Assembly (NCBI RefSeq): GCF_001642475.1
Contig: NW_019174019.1
Span: 1-64,000 of the forward strand
From: Fonsecaea monophora
Taxonomy: Eukaryota; Ascomycota; Eurotiomycetes; Chaetothyriales; Herpotrichiellaceae
Direction of reading: 5' to 3'
Length of the DNA: 64,000 nt
The translations under genes were made by a program, and so were the position numbers. The notes under the pieces were generated by a model. That model ran no database searches. It had not been told where the DNA came from and saw nothing but the letters and a program-made list of their open reading frames with translations. Positions 54,741 to 64,000 of the stretch are shown here, piece by piece. Each line of letters opens with the position of its first letter. The stretch's first letter is position 1.

Positions 54741-57700
54741 TCAGGACCCCTCGTGTTTGCCGCTAACATCCCTTCTCCCAAAGAAGCTTCGTCTTCCCTC
54801 TCGCTTCGAGTCTGGACTGTCCCGTCCACTGGTGACTGGCCTGAGGCTTTCGGAGGCGACTCCGTTGTTGGTAGCGAAGCTGCTGCGGATTGTGACCGTA
54901 CCTGACCCAGCCTTGACAATCTGATCAGATCCCGCGCCTTGGTCAGATACAAAGAACATCGCCTCCCCGAGGTCTCTGGACCGGAGCATGTCGTGATCTC
55001 TGACTTGTAGTTGGAACTGCGTGTCTGCCGAGCACGGCACCTTGAAGTTTTCGTGGTTCACATCAAATTCCACAGTGCCCGAGGACGATTTGATTGCCTT
55101 GGTCTTGTGCACTTCTTTTGCTCCCCTGGTCCCCACCATCTTGATCAGAACCTGGACATCGGCTTTGGGAGGGTATCCGGTGGCAGAGACGATGATAAAG
55201 CTCGCTGTTCCCGTCTCGCCACCTTTCTGAGTCGTCATGGTTGAATGGGTGCTCTTAGTGCGGGAGTGCATCATCGGGGAGGGTGTGGCCGGGGTGACAG
55301 GGGTCGCACTTCCATCTACCATGGGGGAGGCTTTAGCCGGGGTTGACAGGGCACTATCCGAAGTCTCCATCGTGCCATTGGTATTCGATGATGCCTCTTC
55401 CTTGTTGCCTCGCCCTCTCGTCAAGCCGTGTTTGATGAAAGAGGCCCCCTTCACCACGCCGCCGCCGACTTTCCCGACACCTTTGACAGGTGCACCAATT
55501 ACTTTTCCGGCTGGCGCGAAGGTCCCTGAAAAGGTAGATGTCCCTTGCCGAGTGCGGGTAATGTAGTCGGGCTTGAACAACATCCTAAGTCGAAGGACCC
55601 CCGATTTTCCGTCCAGCGCGTACTGGAGCTCTTGTGGTTGGAAGGGTTCCAGAACTTGTAGATTCAGCGTCGCAGAACCCAAATGGTCGGCTTTGTCGCC
55701 AAAATCCCAATCCATAACGTCGACCTTGAAGTCAGCTGCTGTGCGGGATGGAATCTGCACCTCGAAGAATTCGTTCCAAGCAGGGTGGAGTGTCTTCTTC
55801 TGGATCTTGGTTTTGTACACTTCTTTCCCGTTCAACTTGAACTTGCAGTATGGATCACTGTACCCATTGCGATCGGCAGACGGAAGATCGGCCGCATCCA
55901 TCACGTCGACGCGCAGGGTGCCCATGTTGTTGATGCTCTCGCTGGGATCAAGCTGCATCTTCACGGGTAGATATTTGAGACTGACCACCACTTTGTTGAG
56001 ACCTCCGTTGTTGCTCCTCATTGTAAGCTCTGTGGGCTTATACAAGCACTGTTGTAACGTAGGGAGAGTAGGGCCCGTCAGCTTAGCCACGATGTCATCG
56101 TCGTCTCCCTTGCCAGTGCGGTCAACCTTTTCGGTCAACCGGAGTGTGATTCGAGACATCTCGATTTCACGAACCATGGCATCACCAGTCTCACCGAAGT
56201 GGTGGTCTTTCTCTCGAATCTTTGAGGACGTGTAAGCCGGGAAGGCATGGTCGTCCATCACGACCTCGAGGTTAACGTCAGTTTGTGCAAAGTGACCTTC
56301 GACCAGGTTGAAAACAATTAGACCCGATTCTATTGATGATTAGCGGCGACCACTTCTTAGTAGCATGGGACTTACCGTATTTGTGGATATCTTCTGGGTT
56401 GATCCTGATTTTTGGTGGCTGTCGTTTGATAGAAGAGACGGAGCCGTTGGTAGACGCGGCTCCATTTACGAGAGCACCAAGCCGGCCAGCCGTATCCAAG
56501 CTCTTCCGGCCATCCACGCTCGGCCTTACTATCTCGGTCGAAGCCTTGACATCAACGGATGATTTCTTGCTGTGCGACGGCGTGCCGGTTGGAGTTTCGC
56601 GCCCTTCGAGTGCTGCTTGGGTTTTTTGCTCTTCCTCTTCCTCTTCTGGATCCACCACATTCAGGGTCGGGAAGAATGAAACGGTGTAGTTAATCGTGCC
56701 CTTCGCCTCGCCCGCACCTCCCATTCGCAAACCCTCTGACAGCACGGTCCTGGTGTCATGCACTTCATACCCGCCTTCCTCGGCCTCTTTCATGTAGTCT
56801 GAAGCGGCAATTTGGACCAGGCCAAGAGATCGGTCTTTCCCCAGCTTTTCTTCGTCCATCACCTCAAGGATCAGTCGCTCAGTAGGTGTGTGCACAGGTA
56901 CATATATGACCTCATCCCAAGTAGGATTGAGTTCGTTCTGGAACGTTACTGTCCGGCCCTTGGGAATACTTGACAGTAAAACTCTAGCATAAGGGTCGGA
57001 TTTGCCCATTGTCTCGTAGTTTCGCAAGTTCTTCGCGCTCTGGACGTGGATGCGCATCACACCAACTGGCGTGATGTAGCCGCCAGATTTGGTGACACCC
57101 CTCAGGGCTACTGGTTTCCAGTCCAGCATCAACTTGGCCTTGCCGGTCGTCGTACCGTGCAGATTGAACCACTCCTGACCTTTGTCCACAAGTTTGAGCA
57201 TATCGTCCAGTCTGATTTGAAAGGTGCCTAGAATGGGATCGGTGACAAGGTCGCGGTTGTCTTTGATGACCAGTCCGATCCTCGCTTTCTTACGATCCGT
57301 GATGAGAACTGACTTCGTATTGTCCGAGAACACAGGGTTGTTGGTATGCTTGAGCTTGTTGGTGATATGAATCTCCTTTCCATTCAGGAGGAGGACGGCA
57401 TATGGATCTAAAGCGCCGACAAGGCTCTTGCTTCCATCAAGATCCTTGGCCTGTTCGATGGTGATTCTTGCAATGCCCGTATTTGACTCGGGGGGTGGTA
57501 AAATCTCGCCAGTCTGGAGCTTCTCCGGTTCCAAAACTGGGAAGAAACGAACGTCACAATTGACCACTCCACGGTGCTTCCCATTGGCAAGTACATCTAG
57601 AGTCAAATTTTCATGCTCAGGTGCCTCCTCCAACCTGTCGAGTGTGAACGTCGCGGTACCGAGATGTTTGTCCTTGCGCACATCGTTGTAATCGTAGACC

Positions 57701-59425
57701 TGCAGCGTCAAGGAGTCCGTCAAATTCGTGATGATGATGTACAAAGTCTCGTTCCAGCGCGGGTTGTGGTCTTCGTGAATCGTTTTGGTACGTGCAAGTT
57801 CTTTGGCGCTGTTCAACGAGACAACCACATAGGGATCTGGTGTACCGGAGAACTTATCCGGGTTCTTCAAACCGTTGGCATTGTGGAGCGTCACGGCAAC
57901 AACGCCAATGGCCAAATCGATGGGGTTGCCCGACAGCAGTTTGGCCACCTCGATGGGGAAGACATTCGGCTCGTACATCATCGGGGCAAGATTGCCATGG
58001 ATTTGCTCCTTAATAAAGTTCTCCAACCCAGGGATAAAATTGATATCGAAGCCGAAAGTTTCTCCACCTAGAGGCTTGCAGACGTAGTCAATTGTAGGTC
58101 GACCGAGGAAACAGATGTCAACGCGCTCGATATGTGGGTATGGGATTTGCAGCTTCATTTTGACCCGCATCAGTCCCGAGAACTCAAAGTCCTCGACGAT
58201 GACCTTCATCGTCTTGCTGACTACGCCTTTACCAATCCGGATTTCGAGGACGACTTTCGGATTGATCTTTGTCTTGAGCTGGCGGGCAGTCATATCCATC
58301 GTGTCAGTTGGAGTGAAGCTGAACTTCCAATCCATTAGGACAATGTCGTCCTCAGCCTTAGGGTAGGTCTTGACATGCTCGATGCGGGGTGGCTTGGTAC
58401 CCAAGATAAAGGTTTCGAGTCTCATGCTGTCGAGAAACGCCGGCGTCGAGGTACTTAGAACTTGATCGACGGACATGATGATGGCTTTGGCAAGCTGTGG
58501 GGCATAGATGGGCCAGAACTTGACCAGGAAGCTGTTCATCCATTCAAGACTTTCGGTGTCGGTTTCCAAACGTGCTTTAGCTAGTTCCCGTGTGATATCG
58601 TCTCTGAAGTTTCGTCTCACGCGTCGGATGGAGGTTCTGTAGTAGGTGCCGCACGTAGCCATGATGATGATGACCCATGCCAGGCCACCGCCGAGTGTAG
58701 CAATGAGCCATGATGCGATACAGGCAAAGATGATGACAGCAGTATTGTGATACCAATCTGGAACCCTTAGAGACGTGGCCATGTATTTTGAAAGCAAAGG
58801 TATACGAACCACCAAAGAACTTCTCATCCAACCTCCCCTCGAGGGCTGTTTGATGGTCTAATAGGTTGCCTTCTTCTTTCTCTTCATCCGTCTCACCAGA
58901 TCCGAAGCGTGGAGCCCACCCGACCTGGGTCCAATCTTGTCCATCTTCTGGGACCACTCCGTTTGTCGCGCCATCCTGGGTCGTAGGGGGTTCTACTTTT
59001 GCAGCGACGGAAATGGGTTCGGGTGGAGGCAGATTGTATTGAGAGGGCTTTCCATCATCCTGCCACATTTGTCAATGAGAGGTGGAGAGAGAGGGGTGAA
59101 GAGTTGAGAATAATATTACTCACAAGATCCGTCACTACTCCGATTCCCTTGGGTGGGCGACGAGTATCGTTCTGCCGCTATGATGCAGGTCAGAGATATT
59201 GTTTTACCGCCAGTTGGGGAAAGAGAATCTCACCGATCTGGCTTGCGCGGCCTTTTCCTCTGGCGACGCGTTAGGGTTGAATTGTAGAGCAGTAGAGCCA
59301 GCTTTTTTGCTCTCTTCTAAGATAACTCGTTCTGCATCATCGCCGGTGACAGAGCTGTTGGGGTCACGAGCAGCCTCGACGGCGCCTTGAGACTTGAGCT
59401 CGTTCTTCTCTCTCTCGGAGCTCAT
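54741..59425 (-). CDS. Tricalbin-type ER-plasma membrane tether (SMP and C2 domains)
   Basis: Five exons (59234-59425, 59124-59177, 58813-59059, 56376-58757, 54741-56329) encode 1487 residues; all introns are GT-AG, 46-64 nt. Order: a disordered N-terminus ending GVVTDLDDGKPSQYNLPPPE, a hairpin membrane segment at about 165-205 (HNTAVIIFACIASWLIATLG), an SMP lipid-transfer domain (about 220-420, LEWMNSFLVKFWPIYAPQLA), and at least four C2 domains (for example SGTPDPYVVVSLN, GKSDPYARVLLS, NGYSDPYCKFKLNGKEV), several with Ca-binding Asp residues. Tricalbins hold cortical ER to the plasma membrane and move lipids. Length matches fungal Tcb proteins. The Ser/Thr-rich tail contains ATPVTPATPS. Confidence 0.94.
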
Positions 59426-60609
59426 GATGATTGGGCGAGGACGATCAACCGACCCCCGGTCCGAGCTGCTCTAAATTTCGGAGAGCATGCGGAGGGAAAC
59501 AGAAAGGGAGATGGAAGACGGAGAATAAGTAGGCAGGACAAGACGTCAAGCCACCTGTGCTACTGGCGACCTCTACAACAGGGAAAATAGAGAGGTGAAA
59601 TAGGAATGGATGTGGTGAGCCTGCGAGGACAGCTGCTCGGCCAATGCTTCTCTCTGTTCCCTTGCTCGACACGGCGGTCGGCTGGTGATGAGTGACGGAG
59701 ATGCGGAGAGGTCCAGGTTAAACCTTAAAGTGAATTTCAGCTTGCAGGGAAGCGCAGGCGTGCGCAAGCAGCCTAATGAGCCACTGGGAGTGCAGCTTCG
59801 GGCAGCTTGGCTTTGTTTAGGGGCGCCCCAGTGACGCCTACTAGACTCACCGGAATCACCGCAGGCTGGTGAGACCCACCTATGGTTCTCCAACGTGCCC
59901 TCTTCTGCCCTGTTTCGCCTACCCAGCCGAGTTTTGACGGGCACCAAGCAAGCTGGGATCGCTGGAATCACCGCCATCGCCACAGATAAACCCTGCCTCC
60001 CTGCCACCCTGCCAACCTGATTTCTTCTCATTCGCTGGCCTCCCGATCGCAACCACCCCCCTTTCCGCCATCCCCTTGCGAAGATACGAGTCGTCCAGCT
60101 TGGACTGCCCTAGCAATTCGAGTCCCGTCCTTTCGGGCTTTTCAATCCCACGTGTGGGAAAACTAGAGGAAACAGAAGGAAATTTGTGCCCCAGTGATAC
60201 ACGGCGTTGGAGCTAGCTCGTTCTTCAGCAGGACCAGGACTGTTTGCCGATTGATGGCATAGGGAGATACGCTTCTGTGGACCTACGAGTATCTCGTATG
60301 TGCTCGTAGGTGAACACTGATTGCGCAAGAGGGCCTTGCGATCTTGTGGTTGTACGGCTATCAGAACTGCTCACTGTGCAACCAATCGCATTTTTTGCTG
60401 CTCGCTAGGGACGCAAGATCGAAGGCGGGCATTGGATCCAATCGTCTTCTGAACAATGACAGACTGTACATAGCACAAGAAGCTATCTTTTGTGACGCGG
60501 CAGAGGGTGTAGGTCATATGGAAAACATCCTATCATTATGTATGACACCAACGGAGCCGGAGTGCCTGATTTCTGAGAATTACAATATTCCAAGATATCG
60601 AGGTTTCAC
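59426..60609. other. Intergenic region upstream of tricalbin
   Basis: This holds the tricalbin promoter and the 3' side of the ING gene. A long frame at 59573-60052 (minus) is compositional and has no domain. I see no other gene. Confidence 0.5.
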
Positions 60610-61971
60610 CTATTTCCTGCCAGCTTTCTTCTTGATCTTGACCTTTTCAATTATCTCTGGCTTTTCCCTGCATGTCGGACAGTACCAGTCTTCGTCCTCG
60701 TCTGGAACTTTCTTCATGTTCAAACAGCCCGTGTGAAACCACTGGTAGCGACACTCGTCATTCTCACAAGCCACCATTTCCCCGTAACTGCGCTGGTTGC
60801 AGAAGCAGTAGCGCTTGTCGTCTTCTCCTTCTTCATCTTCCATTTCTTCATCCTCGCCCATATCACCGTCGGGCTCTTCTGATGCAGTTTGTTGTTGCTT
60901 CTTATTTCCTCGCCTTCCCCTCGATTGAGAGGCATCGGTTTCGGAGGCGTCTGCGGATGATAGTACAGAGTCTGCATCTTCTGAGGCTGCCGTGCCGCCA
61001 CGCCCTCCCCGCACTGACGGCGATTGTCCCTTTTTGCGCCCAGCAGATAGCCTTCCCTTAGTTGAGCCTTTTTGCTTGAGCTTATTGACTTGCTGATGTG
61101 AGATGACTTTCTTGGAGAGGCCTGACTTCTTGGGAGGTCCAGCTGATACTTGTGCGCCTACGGATCGAGGCATACTCCCGGCTCGGCTTGTACCTGTGCC
61201 TGTAGGTGTCCCTGCTTTTGGAGTGCCTGGGCCGAGGGAGGATTGTCGAAGACCGGACGGCTGGGCAGGAAGGGTCGTGCCTGGAAGTGGGCCTCCCAAT
61301 TTCCGTCGCTTGGTCTCGGCACCTTGGGAGTGTTCTCGCTCTCGTTGACGCTGTTGTTGAACGGCCGAAGCAGGTGTAGCTGGTGCAGAGCTCCGTTGGA
61401 CAGGTGTGCTTCCAGTCGTGATTTGCGGCAATTGCCTAGCTTGGGCCTGTTGCATGGTCGCGGAGATATGTGCGTTGATTCTGTGTGCGTTTGTGTTGAG
61501 AGCACTAATCGACGCGTTCTGTAGAGGTAAATTGGTGGGTAGGTCAACAAAGGGCTTTTGTGTCTCAGCCTTGCGGTTGAAAACACTTGGTAAGGGCGGG
61601 CCGTCGACTAGTTGGCCATCACTCTGCAATTCTCGAATCTTCATATCCAGTTTCTTGACCTGCCGCTCCAACAGGGTGCATGCTTTTTCACTCAGGGCGA
61701 CTTTCTGTCCCTGAAGTCCATGGCACATCTCGTAGTTCTTTTTGACTAGGTCAACATACTCGTTCTCCTTGGGATGTGGAGCGAGTACTCCGTTAAGTCT
61801 GAGATGTTTTTGGATGTTGGTGTCCTTTTGATTGATGATGGACAAACATTTCTGTAGGTCTTTGTCCTTGGCCTGAATCTCCTCCATCATGTGGGTAATC
61901 TCGGCTGGTAAGTTCGCCGCATCGTGAATGAATTGCTCTAGCACTGACGCGCAATCCTCGTTTGATGCCAT
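60610..61971 (-). CDS. ING-family PHD finger protein
   Basis: A single-exon 453-residue protein with the ING layout. The N-terminal ING helical domain covers about residues 1-115 (VLEQFIHDAANLPAEITHMM, LNGVLAPHPKENEYV). A long Ser/Pro/Gly-rich middle with basic patches and an acidic run (MGEDEEMEDEEGEDD) follows. The C-terminal PHD finger at 388-434 (YCFCNQRSYGEMVACENDEC ... YQWFHTGC ... DWYCPTC) has all C4HC3 ligands and the Tyr/Trp cage expected for H3K4me3 binding. A basic tail KVKIKKKAGRK ends it. Yeast relatives sit in NuA4 (Yng2), NuA3 (Yng1) or Rpd3L (Pho23); which one applies cannot be settled by eye. Confidence 0.92.
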   Translation of the reverse strand: MASNEDCASVLEQFIHDAANLPAEITHMMEEIQAKDKDLQKCLSIINQKDTNIQKHLRLNGVLAPHPKENEYVDLVKKNYEMCHGLQGQKVALSEKACTLLERQVKKLDMKIRELQSDGQLVDGPPLPSVFNRKAETQKPFVDLPTNLPLQNASISALNTNAHRINAHISATMQQAQARQLPQITTGSTPVQRSSAPATPASAVQQQRQREREHSQGAETKRRKLGGPLPGTTLPAQPSGLRQSSLGPGTPKAGTPTGTGTSRAGSMPRSVGAQVSAGPPKKSGLSKKVISHQQVNKLKQKGSTKGRLSAGRKKGQSPSVRGGRGGTAASEDADSVLSSADASETDASQSRGRRGNKKQQQTASEEPDGDMGEDEEMEDEEGEDDKRYCFCNQRSYGEMVACENDECRYQWFHTGCLNMKKVPDEDEDWYCPTCREKPEIIEKVKIKKKAGRK

Positions 61972-62708
61972 CTGCGACGACTTTGATGGGGTCTGGAAGT
62001 AGTGGATGGGTGGAAGATGAGGATCTCAGGTTCTGGTGAATGTGTGGTGGCTTCGCGGTTTCTCGGCGGAGAACAGGGCAGGGATGAGCCACAATTATGG
62101 TCAGACCTCGATTTTATTGCCTCTCACTCATTCACAGATTCTGAAGTTGTCTGTCTAGCAGTCATTATGATGATATCCGACGTGGTTGTCACATAAGTGA
62201 TGAATGAAACCAGAAAGTGTAGTCAAACATTTAGGACAAGCGAAGCAGACGACAACCAGAGTTTGAATTTGATGACTAAGAAAGACACAAGGCTAAACTT
62301 GTTATGGGTTAGCGTGCGGTGGCGCAAGTTACGCGCAACGTCAAAGTCTTCGGAGATTCTGGAACTTCGACTCGATTCTCGATTCTCTCTCAGCCTTGCC
62401 TCCCGCTGAGCCTCTTCATGATCCTTTTACTGTCTTCTGTCCTCAAATCATCCTCGGAACTCGCGCGAGAACTCGCGCGCTCATAAGTTGACTCGCCTCA
62501 GACCGGAGATTCCAACCATCAAAGAAGGATAATTGCGCTCCTCAGTTTCCTGCCATAAAGTCTGGCGACGGGTTCAAGGCAGTATCCCATGGGCGCTGAG
62601 ATCACCAAATTCTGTTGATCGCGTCATGAACTTGAGCAAAACCGGATCACCGTCCTCTATCTTTCCATAACACTTCTACATCACGCTCTCTCCAACAACT
62701 CTTACACC
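61972..62708. promoter_or_regulatory. Divergent promoter of ING gene and hosA
   Basis: These 737 bp separate two chromatin-regulator genes transcribed apart. A striking CTCGCGCGAGAACTCGCGCGCTC stretch (palindromic halves, about 62459-62481) lies in it. No coding frame is recognised. Confidence 0.5.
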
Positions 62709-64000
62709 ATGGCTATCGTGGAGGAATATCAAGACCACTCGTCAACCAACCACACTCCCACCTTTACTCTCTCCGCCAAAATCCAACGCGAGGTAGAAGC
62801 CAACGGCATCGCCCGCCCAAAAGGGTACACTGTCTCATGGCATCATAACCCTGCCGTGGAGAATCATCACTTTGGCCAAACCCATCCTATGAAGCCCTGG
62901 CGTCTAACCCTAACAAAATCCCTCGTCCTGTCTTACGGCATGCACACGGCCATGGACTGTTTTACCTCACGTCCAGCCACCGAACAAGAGATCAGAGCAT
63001 TCCACAGGGAAGATTATGTCGATTTCCTCAAGGTCGCCACCCCTAACAATATCTATATATTGTACCCCGAACTTTCAACGGGACCACAAGGCCACTCTTC
63101 CGCCGTTTTTGGTGTCGGGGACGATTGTCCTATTTTCGATGGCGTCTTTGAATTTTGCTCGACCTACGCAGGCGCGTCCATCGACGCTGCGCGCAAACTT
63201 TGTCACAAACAATCCGATATCGCCATCAACTGGTCTGGCGGCTTGCATCACGCTAAAAAGGCTGAGGCTAGCGGATTCTGCTACGTCAACGACATTGTAC
63301 TCGCCATTCTTCAACTGCTCCGTTACCATCCGCGTGTCCTGTACATCGATATCGACGTGCATCACGGGGATGGTGTAGAACAAGCATTCTGGTCCACTGA
63401 CCGTGTCATGTGTGTGTCATTCCACAAATACGACAAGGAGACGTTTTTCCCTGGAACCGGTCCGCTGGAGTCCACGGGACCGATCCACCCAGACAATCCA
63501 GGAAAAAATTATACCATCAATGTTCCACTCAAGGACGGCATTGACGACGATACCTACGACTACCTCTTCCGCAGTGTCGTCGACCCCACCATCAAGACCT
63601 ACCGCCCCTCGGCCATCGTACTCCAGTGCGGCGCCGACTCCCTCGGTCATGATCGCCTGGGGTGTTTCAACCTCAACATTAGCGGCCACGGCAGGTGCGT
63701 TTCATTTGTCAAATCCTTTCAGATTCCTTTATTGGTCGTGGGTGGTGGCGGTTATACCCCGCGAAACGTCGCACGGGCATGGGCACATGAGACATCCATC
63801 TGCACTGGTGCAGATCACACGCTCAATCCGCAGCTACCAGAGTTCTTGCCGTACCGTGAAGCTTTTCGGAAAGAAGGCTTCACTCTGTTCCCCAATCTCG
63901 CTGGCTGGAAAAAAGAGAACCAGGTCTCACGGCAGGACGTGGAAAAGATCATACGACACGTGAGGGACCAATTGACAGAGATCCGCGGCGCCCCGAGCGT
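62709..64000 (+). CDS. Histone deacetylase HosA/Hos2 (partial, runs off right edge)
   Basis: The first 430 residues of a class I (Rpd3-like) zinc-dependent histone deacetylase are present in one exon, ending at the window edge. The catalytic region is complete: INWSGGLHHAKKAEASGFCY with the His-His dyad, DIDVHHGDGVEQAF with zinc ligands Asp and His, LQCGADSLGHDRLGCFNLNI with the third zinc ligand, and the Tyr of VVGGGGYTPRNVARAW. The sequences LAILQLLRYHPRVLYIDIDV and KTYRPSAIVLQCGADSLGHD resemble yeast Hos2, the Set3-complex deacetylase, more than Rpd3. Fungal HosA controls development and secondary metabolism. The start Met at 62709 lies in a good context (ACCATGGC). Confidence 0.95.
   Translation, partial: MAIVEEYQDHSSTNHTPTFTLSAKIQREVEANGIARPKGYTVSWHHNPAVENHHFGQTHPMKPWRLTLTKSLVLSYGMHTAMDCFTSRPATEQEIRAFHREDYVDFLKVATPNNIYILYPELSTGPQGHSSAVFGVGDDCPIFDGVFEFCSTYAGASIDAARKLCHKQSDIAINWSGGLHHAKKAEASGFCYVNDIVLAILQLLRYHPRVLYIDIDVHHGDGVEQAFWSTDRVMCVSFHKYDKETFFPGTGPLESTGPIHPDNPGKNYTINVPLKDGIDDDTYDYLFRSVVDPTIKTYRPSAIVLQCGADSLGHDRLGCFNLNISGHGRCVSFVKSFQIPLLVVGGGGYTPRNVARAWAHETSICTGADHTLNPQLPEFLPYREAFRKEGFTLFPNLAGWKKENQVSRQDVEKIIRHVRDQLTEIRGAPS

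Overview
The window reads as nuclear DNA of a filamentous ascomycete (Pezizomycotina). Genes lie on both strands. Many carry short GT-AG introns of about 45-85 nt with CTAAC-like branch sites. The gene set is typical of the group: a HET-domain protein, GH64 glucanase, ERMES subunit Mdm12, RSE1, Dsk2, UTP17, a tricalbin, HosA-type deacetylase and molybdopterin synthase CnxG. Gene content and protein style suggest Eurotiomycetes, possibly Chaetothyriales-like; that placement is inference, not something I could test. I see no phage, plasmid, CRISPR array, rDNA or intact transposon.

Layout. 1-10 kb: GH64 glucanase and mdm12 (both minus), a 92-residue small protein, and a two-exon small secreted protein (minus) that no single open reading frame reveals. 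10-20 kb: a nitrilase, a degenerate tRNA-Met with an intron, splicing factor rse1 (three exons, one GC-AG intron), and divergent dsk2. 20-25 kb: a 2EXR/F-box-like protein and a HET-domain protein, in a stretch rich in ACCTAGGT palindromes. 25-31 kb: a metabolic patch with a four-exon SDR and a five-exon zinc alcohol dehydrogenase facing each other, flanked by short relics of an acyl-CoA ligase and a flavin monooxygenase, then an EthD-domain protein. 32-38 kb: utp17, a four-exon rpb10 and an EFM2/Rrg1-type methyltransferase. 40-49 kb: a secreted Thr-rich NTF2-like protein, a class I methyltransferase, a DUF1223 protein and a large conserved fungal protein of unknown function that carries a one-base frameshift. 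49-64 kb: cnxG, a (TTC)n tract of about 40 units, ugp1 with two possible first exons, a five-exon tricalbin, an ING/PHD protein, and divergent hosA running off the right edge.

How the genes relate. Several are housekeeping genes of gene expression (rse1, utp17, rpb10, a probable eEF2 methyltransferase, ING and hosA), two of them as divergent pairs sharing short promoters. Two encode SMP-domain lipid-transfer tethers (Mdm12 at ER-mitochondria contacts, tricalbin at ER-plasma membrane contacts). The accessory part is 20-31 kb. I found no clear new multi-gene defence or biosynthetic system. The most notable items are genes that single-frame scanning misses (rpb10, the small secreted protein, the upstream ugp1 exon), the frameshifted conserved gene, the tRNA relic and the decayed metabolic patch.
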